From positions 1 through 48,606 of IMG/VR virus record IMGVR_UViG_3300037191_002219: a DNA stretch of 48,606 bases; one strand, written 5' to 3'. Below are positions 10,587 to 17,532 of the stretch, piece by piece (position 1 is the stretch's first letter; the number at the start of each line of letters is the position of its first letter). The notes below the pieces were generated by a model that searched no databases, was not told where the DNA came from, and was given only the letters and a program-made list of their open reading frames with translations. The stretch comes from a virus. The position numbers and the translations under genes were made by a program.

Positions 10587-13500
10587 ATGATTACCTGTAC
10601 CTTACCTTCCGTCCTTAGTGACTATGTAGAAGATCTTGCAGCTGCTGTAGAAAAAAGAGCTCAAGATGATACTCTAGAGGGTATAGATAGCTCTTCTTAT
10701 AATTCATCTCTAGACGAACTAAATGCTTACAGAGAAGCCATAAAAAATAACGATAGAGATTTTATCGTAGCTCAGGGTAACTTAAGTGATGTTAAAGCGT
10801 TTAGGAGTGGACTAGCTACTACAAGTTTTCTAAATACCCTCAATAATACGTTCTTTTTTGGAAAAAAAGGAGGCCCTCTTAAATTTAGAGGTACTTTTAT
10901 GCATGCTGATGTAGTCGATGGGGGGGTAAAGATAAACTTTAGGCATAGTAATGGTAATAGAGATCATTTTACTTTTTCACTAACGGGTGGAGGACGTAGT
11001 ACTAACAAAGGTAATGATTTTATAAACATTGAAAATTTTGATAGGTTTTTGGATGATTACCACTTGGCACAAGAAAGACAACTACCCTTGTCTTTACTAC
11101 TAGGTAGTGAACCAAATATTGACTTTAAGCTAGACAAAGAAGCCCTAGAAGATAGTTATATCCATGGTAACGTAGAGCATATGAAGACTATGCTTAAAAA
11201 GCTACATGTGATGGGTGGAGAAAAAGCTGATGATAGTGAGCTAGAGGGTTACTTAGCTCTTATAGATCGTATGAAGCCAGAGTTTTTCGATAAGCTAAAG
11301 TTGTACGTACAAGACAAAGCAGAAAAATCTGCAGGCGTTGTTACTCCTAGCCGTATTGATATAAAAATAAAAGGCGACCCTATATCCATAGGTAACCAGC
11401 AATCAGAAGCTTCTATTTACATGGAAGAAGTTGCCCACAGTATGACTTCGAGTGCACTTAGCTCAAAAACTTCAGAAGCTGCTAAGATAAAACGACAACT
11501 AGATCATCTAATAGAGCTAGGGAGAGATCAACTTTCATGGGAAAGCTTTCTACCTGACCCGAAGGACTCTATAGACGCCGTAAGAGAAAAAGCCTTTGCT
11601 GAGAAACTGTATGACTACATATTTAAAAGTGAGAACTATGACTATGAGTTCCTAGCTAAGGGCATAGTACAACCTTCGGTAGTTAAGGCGCTATCTACAG
11701 TTAAGGTTGTAGACAAGAAAGAAAATTTAAGTATATTGGAAAGGCTACAGGCCATATTCTCTTCTGTAATGGATGTATTAACAGGTAATGTATCATTAAA
11801 GAATAAGAATGGTAACGTACATGATGCCCTAGTTAACTTAGCGTATGAATTAGGTTCAATAAACTCTAGAAAGAGTCAAAAGGCCCTAAGTCAGTCTAGC
11901 TTTATCGGACGAGTACTAGATATAGTTATAAATGACCCAGATAGGTATATCTCAGATAAGCTACATGGGATTACACAAAGAGCTATAGGGAAGGCAAGTA
12001 AGCAAAGGTACACAGATCCACCAAAAACCTTATACGGTCGTACGGTGGGTGTAGCAAAAGCTATAAGCTTATCCTTTGTAAACCCTAGTTACACTAAAGT
12101 TATGGGAGCTGTTGCGACTGCTTGGGGACTTAAGCCTGACGGAATGGTACGAGAAATAGTCAGTGGATTATTTGAGTCAGGACCTGCACAACAAGTTGCA
12201 GAGTTCTTGGTACTACAAGCTGGTTATGTGGATAAAGCACGTAATGAACAAATTGGCCTTAACAGAGATAATATATTAGCAAGTTTTAAAGAGCCTCCCA
12301 CAAAAGAAGAGGAAGAAGCCCTAACAGTTGTGTTTGCGGATACCGACTTGAATATGCTAGTAGGGAAGCAGTCTGTTGCTACAAAGGCAGGCCTTCTGAA
12401 AAATACTGTGTATGATAACTCTACCATACGAGAATTCTTGGCAGATGATGTTGCCCTAGATAAACATATAAAAAATGCTAAAAGAGCCCTAAAAGAGGCT
12501 GATAGTACTCACTATAATTGGCATAGTAATCAAGCCGTAGGTTTAGGCATATACATGGCCAAGCATCAAGGGAGTCCTTCACAAAATAAGAATTCTCATA
12601 ATATTGCGATAGGGCAAGGTAGTAGTCATAAAAAAGCACCCAATAAAAAGGTGATGGAAGCTATTGATGAGCTTGCTACGCTACAGGCCATAAAGAACAC
12701 AGATATGGTATCTAGATTAAATGCAGCCGACCTAATGAAAAAAGATTGGCAAGCAGTACAGAAAATATCAGATATTCTTGAGGGATTTAAAAAGAACTCT
12801 ACAGAAACGGTATTTAAAAAATCTAAGACAAACCAGATTAAAGGATATACAAGAGAAATATTTGATAACGATATCCAAATGGAAGTAGGTCTTTTGTCTG
12901 ATAGAGAATCTATGGAAGCTCAAGGATATACTTTCAAAGGAGCACTACCTGTAAGAGTAGGAGACAAGAGTAGGAAAAAGATGGCTTTGTATGTAGCGGA
13001 TGCACTAAGTAGACCAGAGCGTCTTCGTGGTGGGACACGACTAAACCAGATACGTTCTAAAGGAACAACGGTTACTCAAAGTCAGTACATAGAAGGAAAG
13101 GAATTTTCTAGTAAGGTTATAAGAGAAAGGGCCATAAGAGACATAAACGAAATAGAAAGGATTGCTATTGCAGATGCTAAAAGTATGGAAGCAGGAACAT
13201 ATGACTTTAAAGATGCCATGTTTGGGGTAACTCCTGTCATTAGTGATAGTGGTAAAGTAGTAGACTACACATACATGATGGACAAGAAGACGAAAAAAGA
13301 AATGCTAAAGCAGGATACACGTATTTCTGAAGTAATGGCAAAGTCTTTTGGTAGCTTGGTAGATAAACAACTAAGTGCTGAACACAACGCAAAAGTACTA
13401 GACGCCATAAAAAGTGAAATGGAAAAGAATTGGGAAAAGGGAAGTAAGGGGAAGGATGGGTTAACGGATTACACATTAATTGGACCTAAAGTGGCCAACG

Positions 13501-14771
13501 AAGAAATGCGTAATTTGTATAACATGTTACCTAGGGAGTTCCAAGAGTATATTAACGCTAGGGAAGACAAGACGCTTGCCGTACCCACTAGTTTAAAGAA
13601 CATGTATTTTGGATACACTCAACTAAGCATAATGGATTTCCCGGGACTTAAGAAGGTTACTCCTAAAGTTCTAGAAAAAATTATAAGATTTGCAGAAAGT
13701 ATATGGATGGAATTAGCACAAATCGCTAAAACAAACATTCTAATGAAAATGCCTGCAGTAACAATTAGTAACTTTGTGTCTAATAGTATTTACTTATTTA
13801 TGAAAGGGTATGATCCTTACCAAGTAATAAAGCTACAAGTAGATAGCTTTAAAGCAATTAAAAGCTACAACAGAAATACAAAAAGAAAACAAGAACTACT
13901 AAATTTAAAAAGAGAGTTGGTTGTTGGTTTGAACAGGGAAAATATACTTGCAAGAAGGAAGGCAGAAATAGAGAACCAGTTAGTAAAAATTACTGGTGAA
14001 CTAGTAGCAGTAGAGAAGGGAATAAAAGACAGCAGAATTGATGAATTGATCCAGTTAGGATTAGACCAAACTGTAGAAGATATTAATACAAGTGGTACTG
14101 GAGATAATACCAAAATAGGTGATTTTTTTGATAAACGCCTAGAGAAACTACCTTCGGTAGCACGTACAGGTGTTGATTACTTGTTCTTAACTAAAAGAAC
14201 AGCACCTTATAGAGTTGTTAATGAGTTTTTGGAAATTACTGATTTGATGGCCAGAGATATTCAGAATACAATGGAAAAAAGGACAGAAGAGCAGCAGACT
14301 AGGGGAGATAAAAAACTCCCTAGATGGTGGATAAAACAACAAGGGGAAGGGTATAATGCGAAGAAGCCACTTAACGCAGATCAGAAAGTAAAATTCCTAA
14401 AAGAGGCTAAGCGTATTAGGCAGTATGACCTAGTACAAGACTACATTAACTACCCTCAACCATCCTCTAGTTTTGAGGAATACTTAAACAAAGTAAACAT
14501 TTTGATGTTTACTAAATATGTAAAAAGAATTCAACGTATTATAGGTAAAAGTGCTAGTGAGGGGTTAATAAAGCTTATAATAGTACTAACCTTAACTGGG
14601 TTAGTACTACCACTACCTACTATACATGATCAATCTTTATTTTCTAAAGACTGGTATAGTGACTCCATAGGGCCGGGAAATATCTTTCCTATTTATGCCC
14701 CAACGGATACTATAATGAATGTAATTACTCCTTCGTTACTTAAGGATTCGACTTTTTCTATGGGATACTAG
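10587..14771 (+). CDS. Detached C-terminal (ejection) domain of virion RNA polymerase
   Basis: This 1394-aa gene has its own AGGA ribosome site 7 bp before the ATG. Both its own frame and the upstream frame are closed by stops in the 26-bp gap (TGA-TAA for the upstream gene, TAA at 10572 in this frame), so it is not a simple frameshift. The length almost equals the C-terminal domain of N4 vRNAP (about 1397 aa), which N4 needs for encapsidation and injection. It is mainly charged and helical. A more hydrophobic stretch with N-F-V-S-N-S lies near residue 1055, and a membrane-like segment (L-I-I-V-L-T-L-T-G-L-V-L-P) near 1327-1345. No polymerase motifs remain. The assignment rests on size, position and the upstream gene ending at the RNAP boundary. 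An unrelated internal virion protein is the alternative. Confidence 0.7.
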   Translation: MITCTLPSVLSDYVEDLAAAVEKRAQDDTLEGIDSSSYNSSLDELNAYREAIKNNDRDFIVAQGNLSDVKAFRSGLATTSFLNTLNNTFFFGKKGGPLKFRGTFMHADVVDGGVKINFRHSNGNRDHFTFSLTGGGRSTNKGNDFINIENFDRFLDDYHLAQERQLPLSLLLGSEPNIDFKLDKEALEDSYIHGNVEHMKTMLKKLHVMGGEKADDSELEGYLALIDRMKPEFFDKLKLYVQDKAEKSAGVVTPSRIDIKIKGDPISIGNQQSEASIYMEEVAHSMTSSALSSKTSEAAKIKRQLDHLIELGRDQLSWESFLPDPKDSIDAVREKAFAEKLYDYIFKSENYDYEFLAKGIVQPSVVKALSTVKVVDKKENLSILERLQAIFSSVMDVLTGNVSLKNKNGNVHDALVNLAYELGSINSRKSQKALSQSSFIGRVLDIVINDPDRYISDKLHGITQRAIGKASKQRYTDPPKTLYGRTVGVAKAISLSFVNPSYTKVMGAVATAWGLKPDGMVREIVSGLFESGPAQQVAEFLVLQAGYVDKARNEQIGLNRDNILASFKEPPTKEEEEALTVVFADTDLNMLVGKQSVATKAGLLKNTVYDNSTIREFLADDVALDKHIKNAKRALKEADSTHYNWHSNQAVGLGIYMAKHQGSPSQNKNSHNIAIGQGSSHKKAPNKKVMEAIDELATLQAIKNTDMVSRLNAADLMKKDWQAVQKISDILEGFKKNSTETVFKKSKTNQIKGYTREIFDNDIQMEVGLLSDRESMEAQGYTFKGALPVRVGDKSRKKMALYVADALSRPERLRGGTRLNQIRSKGTTVTQSQYIEGKEFSSKVIRERAIRDINEIERIAIADAKSMEAGTYDFKDAMFGVTPVISDSGKVVDYTYMMDKKTKKEMLKQDTRISEVMAKSFGSLVDKQLSAEHNAKVLDAIKSEMEKNWEKGSKGKDGLTDYTLIGPKVANEEMRNLYNMLPREFQEYINAREDKTLAVPTSLKNMYFGYTQLSIMDFPGLKKVTPKVLEKIIRFAESIWMELAQIAKTNILMKMPAVTISNFVSNSIYLFMKGYDPYQVIKLQVDSFKAIKSYNRNTKRKQELLNLKRELVVGLNRENILARRKAEIENQLVKITGELVAVEKGIKDSRIDELIQLGLDQTVEDINTSGTGDNTKIGDFFDKRLEKLPSVARTGVDYLFLTKRTAPYRVVNEFLEITDLMARDIQNTMEKRTEEQQTRGDKKLPRWWIKQQGEGYNAKKPLNADQKVKFLKEAKRIRQYDLVQDYINYPQPSSSFEEYLNKVNILMFTKYVKRIQRIIGKSASEGLIKLIIVLTLTGLVLPLPTIHDQSLFSKDWYSDSIGPGNIFPIYAPTDTIMNVITPSLLKDSTFSMGY

Positions 14772-14919
14772 AAAATCCATGGTAGATTACAAATACTAGA
14801 GTCACTATTATGATACCTATTCCTGCAATGTAGGATAGGTACATAGAGACTAGTGCAATTACCACAAATAGGACTAGTAAGAATACTACCCCGACAGATC
14901 GCAGTAAATTGTTTATCAT
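14758..14919 (-). CDS. Small membrane protein, 53 aa
   Basis: This short gene begins with an ATG overlapping the stop of the upstream 92-aa gene (ATGA), which implies translational coupling. Two long hydrophobic segments (about residues 9-31 and 32-47) are separated by Ser-Tyr-Ile-Ala-Gly, and the start is basic (L-L-R-S). It is the last leftward gene: its 3' end overlaps the end of the convergent vRNAP C-terminal gene by 14 bp. Size and topology would suit a holin, but no lysis genes are seen beside it and I cannot assign a family. Confidence 0.6.
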   Translation of the reverse strand: MINNLLRSVGVVFLLVLFVVIALVSMYLSYIAGIGIIIVTLVFVIYHGFSSIP

Positions 14920-15194
14920 GAATTTTTACTTCTTTTAGCTCTACTAATGAACTTTTTTAAAAATCCATTGTCCCCACTAAAAAACTTAGGAGGACTAGCA
15001 AAAAAGTAAAGACTCATAAATAGAGATGCCACAGAACCTACAATAAGTCCTGCGTAAGAGCCACTAAACAAGGCCATAATAACTAGGAGAATAGTTACAT
15101 CGAATATAGCATCTTCCCAGCGTTTACGGTCTAATTTCATTTTTACTATTATAAAGTTAACTGCTACTATAAGACCTAAAATTAGGTATTCCAT
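14916..15194 (-). CDS. Small membrane protein, 92 aa
   Basis: The ATG is preceded by TTAGGAG. There are three hydrophobic stretches: residues 2-17, about 31-52, and about 52-67. They are separated by a basic K-L-D-R-K-R-W segment, and the C-terminal tail is strongly basic (K-K-F-I-S-R-A-K-R-S-K). The pattern matches a family of small inner-membrane proteins of unknown role that I have seen in large marine phages. It may be holin-like or a host-membrane modulator, but there is no direct evidence. It is coupled to the 53-aa membrane gene downstream. Confidence 0.7.
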   Translation of the reverse strand: MEYLILGLIVAVNFIIVKMKLDRKRWEDAIFDVTILLVIMALFSGSYAGLIVGSVASLFMSLYFFASPPKFFSGDNGFLKKFISRAKRSKNS

Positions 15195-15214
15195 AACATT
15201 CTCCTAATTAATTT

Positions 15215-15436
15215 TTATAACCTAACAGTTTGAAGAAGTGCTTGTAATAGAGCAATTTGCTCTATAGTAAGCGTTTTTTCTGATAGCAAACCATATATAT
15301 TATCTGCTATGAACTGTACCATATTTACTTCTTCAGAAGCTTCAGCTTTTAGTTCTGCTGGAGAAGATTTACTTGCACTTGTTAAAGATTCAAGCATATT
15401 ATCCATTAGTGTAGGTTCTAAGGTTTTTTTATCCAT
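15215..15436 (-). CDS. Small acidic helical protein, 73 aa
   Basis: It has a good AAAAGGAC ribosome site, and its start lies inside the last codons of the ClpP-like gene (8-bp overlap), so the two are probably co-translated. The protein is acidic and helical, rich in Leu, Glu, Ala and Ser, ending in amphipathic L-L-S-E-K-T-L-T-I-E-Q-I-A-L-L-Q-A-L-L. No known domain is recognised. Its tight link to the protease suggests a partner or adaptor, but that is inference. Confidence 0.6.
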   Translation of the reverse strand: MDKKTLEPTLMDNMLESLTSASKSSPAELKAEASEEVNMVQFIADNIYGLLSEKTLTIEQIALLQALLQTVRL

Positions 15437-16022
15437 TATTTTGTCCTTTTATATAAGCAACTCGTTCTTTCCATCTAGTGACTACTTCTGCAGTGGTCAT
15501 CCAGATATCAGTACCTTCAATTACTTTTTCCATCTCGTCTTTTGATAAAAAGCCAGAGTAAAAAGAGGTAAAAGCATCATTAAGATGATCATCCGTAAAT
15601 TTCTGTCGTGCCTTCATTTCATGACCTTTACCGGCCATGCCACCAGAGTAGTTATGGATCATAAAAGATACATGAGGACTTACTTTTAGGCTACTACATG
15701 CCATAGCTATTAGTGTTCCTGCAGATGCCACAGTACCTGTTAAAAGTCCTACTACGGTAGCTTTAGATTCTTCAATAGCATTAGCAATCATAAAAGCAGA
15801 GTCTATGATACCCCCGGGAGTGTTAATATTAAGGTTAATGGTAGTATCTTTGTCGGCACTTTTTATCAGATAGCACAGTTCATTGTAGATACAAGGTTCT
15901 TCTATAGCGTTAGTGATATACGCCTCTATTACATTATTTTTTTTGTCTACAAGGACAGGAACATCTAAATCCCAAATACGTGTAGTTTTTCTTGGTAAGT
16001 TAAATTCGGGTAGTAAGTGCAT
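15429..16022 (-). CDS. ClpP-like serine protease
   Basis: I chose the ATG at 16022 because AAGGAAG precedes it at 7-bp spacing and the upstream gene's stop lies directly before it; a longer frame to 16067 overlaps that gene. The product is 197 aa, close to a ClpP monomer. The ClpP/crotonase fold is visible: N-T-P-G-G near 68-71 (oxyanion strand), catalytic S100 in V-A-S-A-G-T, H123 in M-I-H-N-Y-S-G-G, and D172 in T-D-I-W-M-T-T-A-E. It lies among the leftward middle genes, not beside capsid genes, so a head-maturation role is less likely than proteolysis of host or phage regulators. No phage Clp ATPase is seen, so it may borrow a host unfoldase. Confidence 0.85.
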   Translation of the reverse strand: MHLLPEFNLPRKTTRIWDLDVPVLVDKKNNVIEAYITNAIEEPCIYNELCYLIKSADKDTTINLNINTPGGIIDSAFMIANAIEESKATVVGLLTGTVASAGTLIAMACSSLKVSPHVSFMIHNYSGGMAGKGHEMKARQKFTDDHLNDAFTSFYSGFLSKDEMEKVIEGTDIWMTTAEVVTRWKERVAYIKGQNNG

Positions 16023-16023
16023 A

Positions 16024-16362
16024 TTAATCTTCCTTTTTGTTTGTTGGGTATTTTTTAGAAGTTTCATTAGTTAATTCTGATACTTCTTGTTGTTGTTGTT
16101 GTTGTTGTAGATTTTTTTGTTCGGTTGTCAGGTTGTTTGCTAACTCTGCATATGCTGCTATACTTTTCCATGCATTTGGGTCTGCGTAATCGTTGTCCAT
16201 TAAAGTAGCTAGGTCAAAAGATATTCTATTGAGTATTTCTAACATAAATGGAGGTAAAGATGACGAAGAACCATCTTCTTTTTTGTTAATATCATGATAG
16301 TGCTGCAACATTATGGCATTTAATGTTTGACTTAAATTTGTAAGAGAGTAAAAATTAGACAT
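16024..16362 (-). CDS. Unknown protein with polyglutamine tract, 112 aa
   Basis: I do not recognise it. The N-terminal two thirds are helical (L-S-Q-T-L-N-A-I-M-L-Q-H, then a leucine-rich helix with P-P-F-M-L-E-I-L-N-R). The C-terminal third is low complexity: a run of seven Gln encoded by a GTT-type microsatellite on the + strand (about 16090-16111), then Lys/Glu/Thr. The ribosome site is weak (AAAGAAAA). It lies 66 bp downstream of nrdB. The trinucleotide repeat could vary in length by slippage. Confidence 0.6.
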   Translation of the reverse strand: MSNFYSLTNLSQTLNAIMLQHYHDINKKEDGSSSSLPPFMLEILNRISFDLATLMDNDYADPNAWKSIAAYAELANNLTTEQKNLQQQQQQQEVSELTNETSKKYPTNKKED

Positions 16363-16428
16363 GTATTTTCTTTTTGGTGGAATAAGGAGACCTAAGCCTC
16401 CTCTAACTTATAAAATTAAGTATAATAA

Positions 16429-17523
16429 CTAGAAATCAAACTCCATGTTTCCTACATCATCTAATGTAGCATTGACTAAGTAATTACCTGATTGTGCTTC
16501 TTGTTGTGCAGTCTGCATTAAGTCAGGATCTATATACTTATCCATCCAAGGGAATGGGTAATTATGTACTACCTCAAAATCAAAAGGTATTTCTAGTTTG
16601 TCATACAATGGTTTGGCTATGTGAAGTACGTATTTGCGTAGTAGTTCTTGGTTGTACCCTACAATAGAGCCTACTTTATTAAATAAGTGTTGGCCCCAAT
16701 CTATTTCAGAATTGACAGCAGCATCCATAATTTCTTTAATTTCGGTACGCATGCTATCCCATTCAGGGTATTTTTCTTTATTTTTAATAATGTTTAAAAA
16801 TATTAAACTATTCTTTACATGAGAACCTGCTTCATCATTATGAATAAGTCCTACGGTTTTTGCGCAACCGTTAAACATTTGTGTAGTATTGGTTACAGCA
16901 AATGTAGCAGTAAACGATGCTAAAAACATAATACCTTCTAAGCATAGTAAAGTAACTAGGAACCTGATTACTTGTTTACGTTCTTCTGAGCCAAATTCTT
17001 TGAGTTCTCCTGTTAATACTCTACCTACCAGCTGACCTTGCTTTTTAAACACTTTCTGTAAAAAAGTTAAACGTTTTAACATTTGCTCATTTTTACGAAT
17101 ACGTTCAAACATTACATTTGGATCATCGAAACATTGCGCAATAATCCTGCTATAAGCATCAGCGTGTACGGCCTCTGAGTCACCCCAGTAACTTACTAGA
17201 CTACTTGCTTGGCTGTTAGATATAATGGGCAGCAGCAGCGTCTGAATAGCTGCATTAGCACATGTATCCCCTGCCATCTGAAATGACAAGTTTTCTATTA
17301 CAAACTCCCTAATATTATCATCTGCGTCTTTCATATCTTGGTAGTCGCGGGTTAGGTCAATCTCATTTGACTTCCAAAATAACGCTCTTTGGTCTTCGTC
17401 AGCTTTTAATATTTCAGGGTAGGTAACATTAAAACTATCAAATAACCCTAAGTCTTCACCAAAAAATAAAGGGTATTGACCTGTTTTATAGTTTTCATTT
17501 TCTAGATTGAGAAATTTACTCAT
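16429..17523 (-). CDS. nrdB: Ribonucleotide reductase class I, beta subunit
   Basis: This 364-aa radical-generating subunit partners the NrdA directly upstream (9-bp gap; AAGGAAAG ribosome site). Visible features: the first metal-ligand region I-D-L-T-R-D near residue 40; E117-x-x-H120 with the radical tyrosine Y124 at the canonical +7 spacing; the third ligand helix C-L-E-G-I-M; and the second E/H pair in N-D-E231-A-G-S-H235. In E. coli NrdB the last pair is E-x-x-H; here one extra residue separates them. The C-terminal tail D-D-V-G-N-M-E-F-D-F matches the acidic peptide that docks NrdB onto NrdA. With NrdA it reduces ribonucleotides to supply phage DNA synthesis. Confidence 0.95.
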   Translation of the reverse strand: MSKFLNLENENYKTGQYPLFFGEDLGLFDSFNVTYPEILKADEDQRALFWKSNEIDLTRDYQDMKDADDNIREFVIENLSFQMAGDTCANAAIQTLLLPIISNSQASSLVSYWGDSEAVHADAYSRIIAQCFDDPNVMFERIRKNEQMLKRLTFLQKVFKKQGQLVGRVLTGELKEFGSEERKQVIRFLVTLLCLEGIMFLASFTATFAVTNTTQMFNGCAKTVGLIHNDEAGSHVKNSLIFLNIIKNKEKYPEWDSMRTEIKEIMDAAVNSEIDWGQHLFNKVGSIVGYNQELLRKYVLHIAKPLYDKLEIPFDFEVVHNYPFPWMDKYIDPDLMQTAQQEAQSGNYLVNATLDDVGNMEFDF

Positions 17524-17532
17524 TTACTTTCC

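Noticed and set aside
10558-10589. Gap between the two giant genes as a sequencing frameshift
   Set aside because: Two consecutive stops close the first frame and TAA at 10572 closes the second; an AGGA site with correct spacing precedes the new ATG.
16090-16111. GTT repeat as a CRISPR or satellite element
   Set aside because: It is a short trinucleotide run coding seven Gln within a gene; no spacer structure exists.
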